A stretch of 64,000 nucleotides of DNA from Polytrichum commune (lineage: Eukaryota; Streptophyta; Polytrichopsida; Polytrichales; Polytrichaceae). A program made the translations under genes and the position numbers. The notes beneath the pieces are model-generated. The model saw nothing but the letters and a program-made list of their open reading frames with translations, did not search any database and was not told the origin of the DNA. The stretch covers positions 52,821,169-52,885,168 of the forward strand of contig OX485806.1 in the NCBI GenBank assembly GCA_950295325.1, read 5' to 3'. Shown piece by piece: positions 10,721 to 22,583 of the stretch (position 1 is its first letter; every line of letters starts with the position of its first letter).

Positions 10721-12761
10721 GAAATGCATGTTGATTGGTGGATTCTTTTGGAAATACAATAACCTACTAGTGTAGATGTAGGTGTTGTTTATGCATGGCA
10801 AGGGTGAAAGACATACAAAAGGCTTTGAAAAGGAGTTTGGTAAATTTTATCCCTATTGTTTTGTTTTAGTCTTATGTGTCTTCTTTGTTTTTCCATACTG
10901 CTACATCAAACACTTTGTTTCTCATTCCATATGCACTTGCTCAATTGCAGTCCAATCATACCCCATATTCCTCCACCTTAATCTCATGTGATCTATAGTC
11001 CCATTATGTTGTCCTTCTAGTCATACACATTCAAGGTTAGTACAAAGCACACTACGTCATTGTCTAAACTAATGAAGTTTTGGTCCCAATTTCATCAATA
11101 GGAATGTCTTGTAATCCTCATGTTTTATTGCACTCAAGCCCACAATTGTAATTTGTTACCCATGCTCCATTACCTTGATATGTAGTCCATGTTTATTGAT
11201 AATTTGGTCATTGTATCTCACTTGGTTTACTATTATGTTCATCCACTGTATCCATTCTTTTCTATAGGCTTTCCATCTTCATCCTAGTAGGTCCTAGTTG
11301 GAACAGGTCTGCAAGGTCCTCTACCCTTGCAAGAAGTCCTACATCACTCCTTCTAGTTAAGTGTAAAATAACTTAAGGGTTGTTTTACATTACGGTGGAG
11401 AATTCCTCCGGTCATGAATTCTAGAGGAATTCTTAAATTTGATTGGCCGAGAGTGACACCCTCCTTTGGTGGAGAACTTTGTTCATGGATGAAATAATGA
11501 CACGGTTGCTAACGTGACGACATTTTTTCGAAGGGGAGTTCTCTGGAGGTCAAGTTTCTTGAGCAACCTTTAAGCCTCGGACAAGAAACGTGGCCTCCGA
11601 AGAACTCCAACTTGAATAAAATATTTTTTCCTTAAAGAAGTCTTTGCACTATTGTTCTCCTTTCTTTAGTATGACATTTTTGGGAAATACAAAAAAATCG
11701 TATTATCGAGATGTTTTCTTCTCAGTAATATGACAAATGGCATAAAGTTGTCGTGTTATTGAAAGAATATAAAAACATAAGTAACATGAGCTTAACAATA
11801 TACACAACAAACAATATAGATGGTATGAAATAATAACTTATAACTCCAAACAAATACAAATATTCTGAAGAACTCTTGAAATAGGAGTCCAAAGATCTTT
11901 AGTGTTGCCTACCCAAGTTAGCAACTATCATCTTGTCTAAATTCCCAATTAACTTTTGGAAACTAATAATTTCATTCACACCAAAATAAATAAATAAAAA
12001 TGAATAATAAAACTAGACAACAATGATGCATGAAGTTTAACATCAAGATACTAGTGTGTGAGCCAAACTCTTCCCCACCCTTAATTGCGTACTAGTCCGG
12101 GTGGGGGATCCTCTGTTCCCAATTGCTAGGTGACCATTCATGTGTATGTTTTTGCTACCTTCAATTGAAAGTGAAGTGGTGTGCATGATACCATTTTTAT
12201 TAAGACAATACGAGCATTCACAAATGCTTGAGGTACACACATTGACATTAAAACACCAAGCTTAATTACCTCAAGTTTCAATGAGTGCCCTAGTACATAT
12301 CTTGCACATCACCCAAACGCCCATTGAAAACACTGCATTGCTCTGCACCTGCACCACCTTTAATAACTCATTGATCTCAACTAATCCTTATCTCACAACC
12401 TCGTTGTCCAAACATACTCCTTGGCAACCGACTCCCTCCGAGAGCACCACAAAATGCCCCAACTTTGATGCAGCACTGTCGCTGCACTTTCAACCATAAA
12501 ATGGCCACAAACTGGGATGATGTGGGAAGGTGAGTCGGGAAAAAGGCATGGGAAGGATGCCACAATCACCACATTCTACACCTTGCACTGCGACCCACAC
12601 CCAAAACTAGACGAAACAATAATGCACATACATGATTGCTCAAACTAAGCTTCCATGATGCTGATGACGATGCTGATGACAATCCCTTAGATTGTGCAGT
12701 GACAATCTCCACCTTAACTACTCGGTTCGACTTCAGCTTCCTTCTGAATTAGCCAAGCTTT
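10721..12761. other. AT-rich intergenic stretch
   Basis: Nothing coding is supported. The only structure I see is the hairpin at 11535-11608 and neighbouring 'gaattcctc'-type words at 11395-11435 that may belong to the same degraded MITE-like element. Confidence 0.5.
11535..11608. repeat. 27-bp-arm hairpin
   Basis: Arms 11535-11561 (ggagttctctggaggtcaag...) and 11582-11608 are reverse complements with a few mismatches and a 20-bp loop. Confidence 0.7.
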
Positions 12762-12845
12762 CACTAGAACAAAACGCACATTTTATGACTGCAATTTATG
12801 ACTGCTTTAAGTCATAAAATTCCAAAATATGACTAACAAGGCACC
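12762..12845 (+). repeat. CACTA (En/Spm-type) terminus with subterminal repeats
   Basis: CACTAGAACAAAACGC begins at 12762. It is followed by several copies of a tATGACT/AGTCATa word in both orientations (near 12786, 12798, 12811, 12829), the usual terminus plus subterminal transposase-binding layout of CACTA elements. A TNP2 fragment follows at 13024. The other end of the element was not found. Confidence 0.65.
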
Positions 12846-13023
12846 GGAGGAAGATGATGCGCGCGGTGACTGGATCTAGTCATTACCGACGAGTCGCTTC
12901 GGACATCAGTCATATGAATATATACGATAGTTTGGACGTATAAAATGACAGAATCTACAATCCCGACACCAGGTGGGGCATGCCTTGATTGGCCTTGGAG
13001 TCCGTGCCCTTGGAGTCATTGTG

Positions 13024-13398
13024 TAGGGTCTTCTAATCCAACACACATTGGATGTCATGCACTGTGAAAAAAACATCGTTGAAAATGTCATGAAAACCAT
13101 ATTTGGAGAGGACACACTTGGAGTTTGTCTCGACATGAAAGAGGCGAGTATACGTAAGCATCTTTGGCTCGTACAAGGAAAGAAACCAAGCAACGTCATT
13201 TTACCTCGGTCCTTGTACGTTCTGACGAAAAAAGAGCGTGAAGTCTTTGTGGAGCAAGTGCGTGCATTGCGAATCTCCACCCACTATGTGGGTCAGCTGA
13301 GGAAGCGCGTAAACGTGGATGGGCACGTAAAAGGCATGAAATCCCATGACTACCATGTATTCATGCAGCAAGTGTTGCCACTATGTGTGCACATGTGA
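13024..13398 (+). pseudogene. CACTA TNP2-like transposase fragment (Transposase_21)
   Basis: The fragment contains HLDVMHCEKNIVENVMK and later KSHDYHVFMQQVLPL, the two best-conserved landmarks of the TNP2/Transposase_21 domain of En/Spm-like transposases. Only about 125 codons remain and the frame stops at 13398. In complete family members a DUF4218 domain follows within the same protein. Such a domain is found at 16347-16825, about 2.9 kb downstream, with inserted DNA between, so the two may be halves of one broken gene. Confidence 0.85.
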
Positions 13399-13444
13399 AC
13401 CCTTTGAATGATCCACCACTCCGCGGGATCACTTTTAGTTAGAA

Positions 13445-14120
13445 TGTTAGCATTAAAAGTTAGAATTGATAGGGAATTTAGGAAAAATTAGTTCATTTAG
13501 CATTTAGCCTAGAAGAAGGAAGGTCAAAATGAAACTAAGTAGTGCTAGAAGATATCAAAGTAGAAAAAATATGCTAACTAGTAAAAACAACTAGCTAAGC
13601 AAATATTAGTAGATGCTAGCTATTAAGAAAATGTTAGTAGATGCTAGCTAAGCAAGTGTTAGTTTATTAGTTAGTGTGAGGCACACAAGACTATTGGAGG
13701 TGTTTTGCGTAAGAAGACAAAATCGACTTGAAGACTTTTGAAGACAAAAAAGAAAGAGAGCAAGGGGGCTACTTGCCCACTTGCTCCCTTGCCAACTCGA
13801 TGGCAAAAAATTAGAAAGATTTCTAGGTTTCCCGTCGGAGCCACCTCGGCGAGAGGGTGACAACCTCAACCGGGAAAACCCCCGAGCCAAAATTTTGGGA
13901 AAGGGTTTAAAAAATGGAGCCGGTGGAGGAGGGGTCCAACCCTTTTGTGAGAGGGTTTAAAAACCCCTCCTTCCACCGTGTAGGACTCTCTCTTCCTCTA
14001 ATGCTTGGGCGAAGCCCTGCTTCAATGTAGTTAGGAAAAATCCTTTAGCATATGGCCTAAAAGAAAGGCTTGAGAAACTCCTCTACTCTCTCTCCTAGTT
14101 AGAATGTGTGTTTATTAACA
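13445..14120 (+). repeat. Possible solo LTR (TGTTA...TAACA)
   Basis: The 676-bp segment begins TGTTAGCATT and ends TTATTAACA, giving matched TGTTA/TAACA ends. It contains TATA-like 'gggtttaaaaa' words (13905, 13960) and a pyrimidine-rich segment downstream, as LTRs do. It lies just after the TNP2 fragment. I could not find a 5-bp target duplication or a second LTR. Confidence 0.35.
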
Positions 14121-15426
14121 CACCAACAAAATTATTCTTTTTTTTTGTAAAGGTAGGTTGGATTGTAGAGTTTTGAGTGAAGGCATTATAGACCTCATTT
14201 GCCAATGCCCTGAAGGCTTAGTTCAGGAGCTAGAACAAAATACTTATCATTTTTCTCTTAGAGAGATTTCCTATAGCTATCCATAGCCGTTTCCCATTAG
14301 TGATTTGGTTAAGATGACAATTAGTTATGGATTTTCAAAGATGGAGTAGAAAAACTGGGTGGTCTTGTGGGTAGCGGCTGCTGGATCATACTTGCAAGCC
14401 CAATAGGAATTTTAATTCTAAGAAGTTATATTTAACCCAAGTAAAACTTTTGTCCAGCTTTCCAAAATTGCTTGGAACATTTAATTTGAGCATGATTTGA
14501 ATTAGATATGAATTGTGGAAGATGGGACACATAGTTTGAGAACTTTTGGTTGACTGCTGCATTATAGAGGATCTGCTGGGTTCACTTCAGCTTACCTCTC
14601 TAATCACATATTTTTATCAAATACATATTTTTAATATCTCTCCAGGGTCATATAGAACGAGATACATAGTTTAAGTCTCATTGATTGACTGTTGTGTTAC
14701 AAGGAGTCTACTGAATTTTTATTAGCTTAACCTGTGGAATTCATAATTTTCCTAGTTAGAACTTGTTCATAGCTTTTCAATGGTATAAAAAAAACCTAGA
14801 TCCAACTAGTAAGGAATGTGCTATGAAGTTTTGAAGTTAGAAGTTAGATAGGTGGGTTGGAAGGGTCAGTTGAATCGACCTCACACTTCCAACCCTCATA
14901 ACTTTTGCATTTTTTATCCGATTAAAAGGATTTTTAGATCATTGGAAAGATAATTAGGTGCACTAAGTATAAATATTATGCTTAGGATTAAATTATAGTG
15001 TAAAATAAATACTTTATATTTTAATTGTTAACTAAGGTACGCTTACTACCAAACTAGTTACAAAGAAGGAGGCAAGGTCGACGCTCGGGAAGTGGAGCAA
15101 AGAAGGAGGTAGCGGCTCGGCCTACATCGAGCCCAAATCAACCAAGGAGAATTGAGGTAAATTTACTAACACTAGCCTTCCATTTAGGGTTGGAGGGAGC
15201 GCGGCTAAGGTACGCATCTCTAAACCCACTCACCTATCTCGTAAGGTCAAGTGGCTTGACCACTTGACCGCCAAGGGAATACCCAACTCCATTGTTTTCG
15301 GGGCCCTTGGTATGTTTTGTGGTAGTAGCTTCATTTATGAGCAAGTTTCGTGTGTGGTAAGTTGGATTAATCACCGACATAACCACTCTGAATGTTGTTC
15401 GTGGAAAGGTGGGGTTAATAACCCGC
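14121..15426. other. Unclassified repetitive-looking DNA
   Basis: No gene supported. The segment 14480-14960 reads like retrotransposon untranslated DNA, with repeated phrases such as 'ttgactg.tg.gttac'. It leads into the long palindrome at 15427. Confidence 0.4.
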
Positions 15427-16305
15427 AAATCCACTATTATGTTGTTGGCCCTATAGATTGGGAGTAATGGCCCAATTTATGAAAATTGTGCAACAGGTTG
15501 AACCTACAGGTTGCCCGTCACCCTAGTCCTATTAAGTTGTAATTTTGTGATCTATCCAATGTAAACACACTTAACAATTAAAACATACAAAATAAATCGT
15601 AAACCCTTGTTGACAAGAGACCCGAATCGGAAACTTAACTCGGTAGAGTGATACCACCATTCGAACCATTGATGTTCGAATGGGTTTGAGATGTCACTCA
15701 ACCTTTAAATGACCTGCACGGGGCCTTAGAAGGTTCCGAGGTAAGGGGTGCACCAACCAGGTAAGGGGTGATGCCTAATATGTGAATGTAGTGAGGTAGG
15801 ACGTGCAAACGAAAGTAAGTAATGAGAAGGAATTTGTGTGAAGGATGGGACTTAGGCCAAATTCCCTCGCTTAGAAAATTAAATAAAACTAAGTAAAGAA
15901 ATATGAAGAATTAAATGGTCCATCAAATTGTCGTTATTCCGTTCATTGAGCTAGGGTGGTATGAATAACACCCGGTTGGTGTGTATCAGAACCATCATAA
16001 TTCACAAATTAGGATTGCCTTGGTTCAAGGCTGGTGCATCTGCGCGTAGAATAGGTTGTAGGTTAAGGTTAGAACTAGATATAAAATTGATTAGTGGAGT
16101 TTAGAGCCACACTAGTATAAAACTAAGGCCCAACCTCCGGAGGTACTACGACGCACATTTAATCTCCCTTCAAAATCTAACTACTCACGTTATACACCTA
16201 TCATCCGGGTTCGGCTTGGGCACCTGCAAGTGCAAGCCACCTTCACCGAAGGGCTTGTGTGATACTTTTAGGCTCCCTCGAAAGGGGGTGGCCCAAAAGT
16301 ACCAC
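15427..16305 (+). repeat. Left arm of the long palindrome
   Basis: It pairs with 16910-17793. Matching landmarks are 'acccttgttgacaagagacc' near 15604 (complement near 17600), and 'gtgcaccaaccaggtaaggg' near 15748 (complement near 17455). Confidence 0.85.
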
Positions 16306-16346
16306 AGCACCGCACAATGGAAAAGGAAGTTCGGACGTCAATAATA

Positions 16347-16825
16347 ATGTTGAGCCATGCATTCAGGAGGGTGTGTGCTGAGTCCATTGATCCCGTAGCA
16401 ATAGAGGAGATGAGGGGCGAAGCGGCCATAACACTATGCATGTTGGAAAGGAATTCATGCCATCATTCTTTGACATCATGAGCCATGTGGTTATGCACCT
16501 CATGGAGGAAGTGGAAATTTGTGGACCCGTGGATACACGTTGGATGTACCCTATAGAGATGTACCTCAAGACTCTAAAGTGGTACGTTCGAAACCATGCT
16601 CAACCAGAGGGTTGCATGGCTGAAGGCTATGCCATAGTTGAGGCATTGGAATTTTGCACAGAGTATATGCAAAAATATACAGTCACCACTCGAAAAGTGT
16701 GGGATGACAAAGAAGACCCATCAATGTACGATGAGATCCTCGAAGGTGGCGAGTGGGCGTATCGCCTCCCACCCGACTTTCATCAATGGATACACGAGTT
16801 CGTGGTGAACAATGCGGAACCATAG
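16347..16825 (+). pseudogene. CACTA transposase C-terminal fragment (DUF4218)
   Basis: The first segment (SHAFRRVCAESIDP ... ITLCMLER) runs to about 16447. A one-base shift then gives FMPSFFDIMSHVVMHLMEEV, followed by CGPVDTRWMYPIEMYLKTLK, YVRNHAQPEGC and EALEFCTEY, which are diagnostic landmarks of DUF4218 in En/Spm-type transposases. It ends at TAG 16825. It sits exactly between the two arms of the palindrome. The upstream TNP2 part (13024-13398) lies outside the arms. Confidence 0.87.
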
Positions 16826-16909
16826 GAGGAGTTGAGGAGGTGAGTTCATGTTAAGGGGGAAAAACTTGTCGTGCACCCCCTCTCTTACAACAACACTCCA
16901 GTCCATATC

Positions 16910-17793
16910 CACTGTGGTACTTTTGGGTCACCCTTTCCAAGGGAGCCTAAAAGTATCACATAAGCCCTTTAGTGAAGGTGGCCTGCACTTGCAGGTGCCT
17001 AAGCCAAACCCGGATGATGGGTGTATAACGTCAATACTTAGATTTTTAAGGAAAATTAAATATGCGTTGTAGTACCTCTTGAAGTTGGATCTTAGTTTTT
17101 TATTATTCTGGCTCTAAACTCCACTAATCAATTTCATATCTAGTTCTAACCTTAACCTACAACTTATTCTAAGCGCATACGCACCAGCCTTGAAACCAAG
17201 ACAATCATAATTTGTCAATTGGGATGTTTCTGATACACACCAACCGGGTGTGACTCATACCACCCTAGCTTAATGAACGAAAAAACGATGATTTGATGGA
17301 CCATTCAATTCTTCCTATTTCTTTACTTAGTTATATTTAATTTTCTAAGCGGTGGGACTTGGCCTAAGTCCCACATTTTACACAAATTTCTTCTTATTTA
17401 GTTAATTTCGTTTGCACATCCTACTTCACTACATTCATATATTAGACATCACCCCCTACCTGGTTGGTGCACCTCTTAGCTTGGAACCTTCTAAGGCCTT
17501 GTGCAGGTCCTTTAAAGGTCGAGTGACATCTCAAACCCTTCGGACTTCAATGGTCTGAAGGGTGGTATCACTCCACCGAGTTACGTTTCCGATTCGGGTC
17601 TCTTGCCAACAAGGGTTTACGATTCGTTTTGTATGTTTTTAATTGTTAAGTGTGTTTACACTATATAGACCATGAAATGCAACTTAATGGGACTAGCGTG
17701 ACGGGTAACCTGTAGGTTTAACTTGTTGCACAACCTTCATAGATTGGGGCCATTACTCCCAATCTATGGGTCCAACAACACAATAGTGGATTT
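16910..17793 (-). repeat. Right arm of the long palindrome
   Basis: Reverse complement of 15427-16305. Matching runs out beyond 17793 on this side and before 15427 on the other. Confidence 0.85.
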
Positions 17794-19071
17794 TATGTGC
17801 AAAATGTCGAGGTGACCTTCAACCCTCAACCTTAGACGGTGTAACCCGCTGCTGAACCGGTTTACATGGAAGTTACTCCCACTAAAATTAGATCATCTTA
17901 GCTTTTATACTTGTGAAGGTGTTTGTACTTACTTTGTTACTTAATTTTGTAACCTACAATTATAATGCTCTTTTGAATTCGTAAGGAGCAGTTGACCTAA
18001 GTTTGCAAGTTTATGTTCCCCGTAATCTAATGTCAAGGTTAGGTGTTCCTAAGAACCAACTTTTCCTAGTTCCTAAACCTCTATTAGATTTTGCGTCTTA
18101 TATGGTTTTAAATGACTAGCAAGATAATCTTATTCTCTTTTAATCAAGAATTTTGTATTAAGGTTTCTTATAAATCTCTAAGAGAAAAGTGTCCAAGTCT
18201 TTAAGCTTATGTTCCCCGAAATCCTAATGTCAAGGTTAAGTGTTTAAAGGGGAAAACATCATTCATGTATACAATATCTTTCATGGTTTGAATGATCACA
18301 AACTATTCTTAATCCAATTAAGAATGTGTATTTATGATAAGGTCACAATTCCTTGAATGTCAAAATATACTTCCTTGCTAAAGTATATTCATAAGATTTC
18401 ATTCTTCTACTCAATTCCTAGAGTTCACATAATTCCTATGAATCTTTCATTTGACATACTTATTCTATGTTTACTCAAGTCACTTTTCCTTGTAATTCCT
18501 AGGCCATCATTTAGAGTTCATTTGAAGAGGTGAAGTGTGGTTAGAGATGACATCTTAGGTAGCGCTCGATGTGGCCCAATCGTCGGCCATCCTCCCTTTT
18601 GTCCTCCTCTTGGTATGATGGTGAATCCGATAATCTCCCACCGAGTAAATCACTTCGTACTTTTTAATCCATGATTTTCAAAACTCCAAAGCTAGTTTTC
18701 ACACGTTAGATCTCCCTTTTATGAAATGACTTTGATTTCGAAACATTATCTCCAAGCTCTTCAAAAAGTAAGTCCTCCAAAGTTCCTTGTTTTTTGTGGT
18801 TTTGCTAATTTAACCCACATCTTAGTTTCCAAATTTTCCTCAAGAAGATTCCAAGTTTAATTCTTTGTTGCATGGCCTTACGCCTCTAATTTCTTTAAAT
18901 TATAAGTCCGTCAATCCTCCAAGTTTTGAGAACCTTCCGAATCCTTCCAAGTCTTCAAGCGCAAGGATTTATCAATTCTTTAAATCTTGAATGCCGAGGA
19001 TCTTCTTTAATGTTTTCTAAACTCGCGGCCTCCAGTCTCAAGGGCCTCCAGTCTCACGTGCCTCCGGTCGT
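17794..19071. other. AT-rich flank, no gene
   Basis: A short duplicated phrase ('ttatgttccccg.aatc..a' then 'atgtcaaggtta') occurs near 18011 and 18209. Frames are short; nothing coding is supported. Confidence 0.5.
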
Positions 19072-19215
19072 CTTCAAGCTTGAGGATAATATTTCAATCC
19101 TTTAAGTCTTCAAGCTCGAGGATAATATTTCAATCCTTTAGGTCTTCAAGCTCGAGGATAATATTTCAATCCTTTAGGTCTTCAAGCTCGAGGATAATAT
19201 TTCAATCCTTTAAAG
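19072..19215. repeat. 36-bp minisatellite, four copies
   Basis: Head-to-tail units start at 19072, 19108, 19144 and 19180; each begins 'cttcaagct.gaggataata' and the copies are nearly identical. A related, more diverged 'cctccagtctca' doublet precedes it near 19029. Confidence 0.92.
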
Positions 19216-20024
19216 TTCGTAGGCCACCGGTCTTCTAATCCGCCACCTCGAGTTGCTTGCGTTGAATGAGGTGTCTTAGGGCCCCTAAGTGCCCTCTTTA
19301 TATAGGCTTCGATATCTAGGAAAATGATGATGTGGCGGTTAGGTTTTAAAATGTATGTATTTGCTAATTTGGGCGTTGTATGTAACTGTAGTCTAAATTT
19401 GGCTCAGACAGATCTATGAATAGTAATGATACAGGCTTAAAATATATCAACTAGTGGAGTACATTTGGGCATGTATTAGGTGTCTAGATGTGCCATGAGT
19501 TGGTTACAACTCTTCTAATCCCATTCATCCCTAGTCCAATCCCATCCCTTTATGTGTTCATCCTCTCCTAATCCTTTACTATTTCTACTTACTAATCTAC
19601 TATTTTAGCCCTAATGACCTCGGCTACCTTTCTCACTAGTAGCTCCTCTTCTCACTAATAGCCCTTCCTCTCAACTCTCCTAGCTGGAGCCTCGTAGCTC
19701 TAAATTATCCGTCTTCCTCCTCGTATCGAGGCTCGGACCTTAGTTGGGCCCTATATCTTGCTGGTGAAGTATCAGTCTTTTCCATCTCCTCCCTTGGGCT
19801 CGCATCTCCTCTTCCCACGTGGCCCACGGCCCCCCTGTCCCCTCTTTCCCTCGGCCGACTCTCGGTTACTTCGGCCGGCTCCTGGTTTCCTTCACCACCT
19901 CTTACTCACCAGTTCCAGCGTTGCCCTTGGCCGGTTCCCCAAATTACTTCCTCCGCTTGTAGTTGAGAGTTCAGGGGCCCTACACTTATCCTCCTCCCCC
20001 AGAAAGAGCATGTCCCTATGCTCG
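19216..20024. other. Pyrimidine-rich DNA, probable 3' end of gypsy copy C
   Basis: By position, the 3' untranslated region and 3' LTR of the minus-strand element C should lie here. I could not delimit an LTR because no partner LTR exists in the window. Proline/serine-rich frames on + around 19758-20153 look like compositional artefacts. Confidence 0.3.
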
Positions 20025-22583
20025 TTATTGATCTGGTTGGAGGATCGTTCGGGAGTGCGGGGTGCCGAACTTCCGCGTAGAAATCGCCCCTTCCTTCTCT
20101 CTGATCACCCTCAATACATATTCTTTGATTTGCAGATTGGTATATGGACCTAGTAATTGGTGTGGGTGGCGTTCTCGCAGCCACGTGAACTGTTGTACCG
20201 CCTCATAGCATATACTGGTGTCTTCTGTGCTGAGAGTTTTCAGTGCCTGGTTGAAAGTGATATGCTGATTTTTCACCAATTCCCTGATCTGATGGTAAAT
20301 GTTGTTTGGGTAGGGTTTCAAAGTTGGCAGTCTATTCAGGGGGGTATGGTTGTAGTAAGTGGAATGGTGGTGGCTGATAAAACTTAGTGCTCGCAGCACG
20401 AACCGACCTATGTAGAAAGGCGGAGATCCAGTTACCACCTCCATAATCCCTACAGGTAATTTGATCTCACCCTTGACCCACATGAATGGGAGGGTGTCTC
20501 TTGCAGTGGCATCGGCCGTTTCCCATATCTGTTCGAACAAGGGTTTGGATAAGGTAACGCCTGCCTTGAGGAGCGGTACTCGGGCAACCAACAAATTAAG
20601 CCCCTTTAGGGCGTGGTAATACTGCATTATGGTGGTGAGAGGGGGGATGTTTGTGGTGAGTTGCTGATAGATAATTGCCCTTGGCGATATGGCCGATCTC
20701 GAAATATCCGTTGGGTTGAGTGTTTCCTCGCTCATGTCAAGAGGACCTTCCATGCTTCGTTCGATGGTCAGTTGCAGTTCATCCCACTCTCGCCTAACAT
20801 ATCCTAGTTCCTGCTGTAATTTTGCAATGGCCTGCTCCTGGACTTCAATAGGCAGGTTTGCCCCTTCTACCATGGAGTAGAGTCCAGAAGTGGGGGTATG
20901 TAAATTGCTTTCACTTGCATGCGTCATCCCATCCTCCGATCTGGGTGCTTCCGGACTGGTGTAATGCGATGTTCGTTGATCTCGATGAAGCTCCTCCTTG
21001 GTGGCAGCCAAGTATGCGACCTGTTCTTGGTGTTGAAGCTGTAAATCTGTGAACTGCTGCTGGGTGGCTTCTAACTCCGGTTCATGTCCTCAGTCATTTG
21101 GTCGAATTTTCCTTGTTGAGTTCTTTTGGCGTCGGTAAGAGTGGCCAATGTTTCTTCTGCTGTGGTTAACTGGTGCTGAAGTTCAAAAACCATCTCAACC
21201 TGTTCCGCATAACCCTCATTGAGGGTGGCTAATTTTTTATTGGGTTTCTTGATTTCTGTGTGCAATAAACCTTTCTCCACTTCATGCTCATTTGTGGTTA
21301 GAGGTTCCTTCAACCTCAAACTCTGATTATAATGCTGGTTGGCCTGAACTTGTAACTTCTGGAATTCTTCATCCATCTTCATTACAAATTTTTCTCCAGC
21401 CTTACTGGTCAAGGTGGTCAGTAACTGCTCTAATCTGCGATGGGTGAAACAAATTTGATTGATCATGGTGGAAGTGTCATTTGGTACCTGCCATTTCTCC
21501 GCCGCTTGGACTATTCGGCGTTTCTGGGGCTCCTCTATGGCATCTGTACTATGATCACTTTGACCGCAACTGCTATGAGGTGGTGGTTGTTTCAGGGAGA
21601 CTCGGATGACAGTATCCAATTTACCTTGCTTTGCTTCCTCCTCCAGTTTGCGTTTGCGAGGTGGCGGGGCCCTTTCCGTCATGGTGAGCCCTGCCATGGT
21701 TCCAAACCCTGCTACCTTTCTCTTGGTTGCCCAAAAGTTCTGCCTCCTCAATGAGCAAGGTGAGGTGAGGTCCAATGGCTGTTTTGACAACCTTGGGCTT
21801 ATCTTCTTGTTGGTGGCGGTGCAGAGTTACCACTTCAGTTTTGAATTCATCAAAGAATTCCAAAGGCCAATCCACCTTTTCTCCATTTAGTGCTGCCAGC
21901 ACTAATTTTGCAAAGTGTATGCTAATGCTATACTGGCCTGAAGTATTGAGGCAGAAGAATGAATTGAGAAGCCTTAAGGGTCTTTTTGAACCTGCAACTT
22001 GACAATCTCCTACCTTCACACTTTTTTGACCTTCTTGGATTGTTGCGAGGGAGGGAAACAAGTCCTGTAACTGCAATCTCTCCCTTTTTCCACCTTCCCC
22101 TCTTGGTGCTAAGTGGAAAATCTTGAGAAATAATTCCCTCCAATTTTCAGAGAATAAAGGCATTACCTCTCCTTTCAGAGTAACCTGCATTGTGTCCTCT
22201 TGCAGCGAATCGATGGCTTCCCTTGCTCGAACTGCATGCACCACTCCCCATGGCACATTGCACAAGAATTGTTCCAATCTGATCTTGCGCAAGAATGACA
22301 GCTCCTCCCTGCTGAAAGTGACTAACTCCATTGGTTTGTATGGCAACAAACCATGCATTAGTTTGATAGACGGAGAATCTTGTCCGAGCTTGGCAGCTCC
22401 TGCTATAGCCTGAAGTAGCGCTTGCTGCCAGATATGTAGCTTGCACAGGGGTGGGTACAACTTTCTATCCTTTGTGCTGAAATTGATTTTGGCTAGAGTT
22501 TTGAGCGCTCCTGACTCAACTAAATCCCACGTTTCACTATACTGTGTGCATTGCCCCTCAATAGAGGCCTTTGTAGTGGCCAT
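20025..22583 (-). pseudogene. Gypsy C 3' additional ORF: globular domain plus coiled coil, unknown function
   Basis: A sense-oriented ORF of roughly 850 codons downstream of integrase. It starts at ATG 22583 (MATTKASIEG). The N-terminal 320 codons form a globular-looking part that aligns with copy A 43213-44000 (shared DLFP, RPLRLLNSFF / KPLKFFNSLF, KVDWP, GPHLTLL). A frame change at about 21621-21790 leads to a basic stretch (PPPRKRKLEEEAKQ) and a coiled coil (VFELQHQLTTAEETLATLTD). A second change near 21080 returns to the first frame for a helical C-terminal part (IEVQEQAIAKLQQELGYVRR ...) to 20025. The two frame changes are more likely indels than introns. Homology between A and C suggests a selected element function, perhaps Gag-like or accessory; I cannot name it. 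Confidence 0.72.

Larger units (their letters stand above)
15427..17793. mobile_element. 2.37-kb long-inverted-repeat element enclosing a DUF4218 fragment
   Basis: Arms of about 880 bp (15427-16305 and 16910-17793) are reverse complements with scattered mismatches and small indels. They flank a 600-bp centre that contains a piece of CACTA transposase. Both outer ends read CACTATTRTGTTGTTGG from 15432 and from the complement of 17788, so CACTA-like termini are possible. The adjoining trinucleotides (ATC, GAT) are not direct duplicates, however. It could be a foldback/CACTA derivative that captured host-transposon coding DNA, or an inverted duplication. Confidence 0.75.

Noticed and set aside
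15264-15467. 67-codon frames on both strands upstream of the palindrome
   Set aside because: Overlapping frames of equal length on opposite strands with no recognisable motif.
15432-17788. Calling the palindrome a bona fide CACTA element
   Set aside because: The ends read CACTA, but the flanking triplets ATC and GAT are not a direct target duplication.
19758-20153. 131-codon Pro/Ser-rich + strand frame
   Set aside because: It partly lies antisense to the 3' ORF of copy C, and its composition looks like pyrimidine-rich DNA read in frame.
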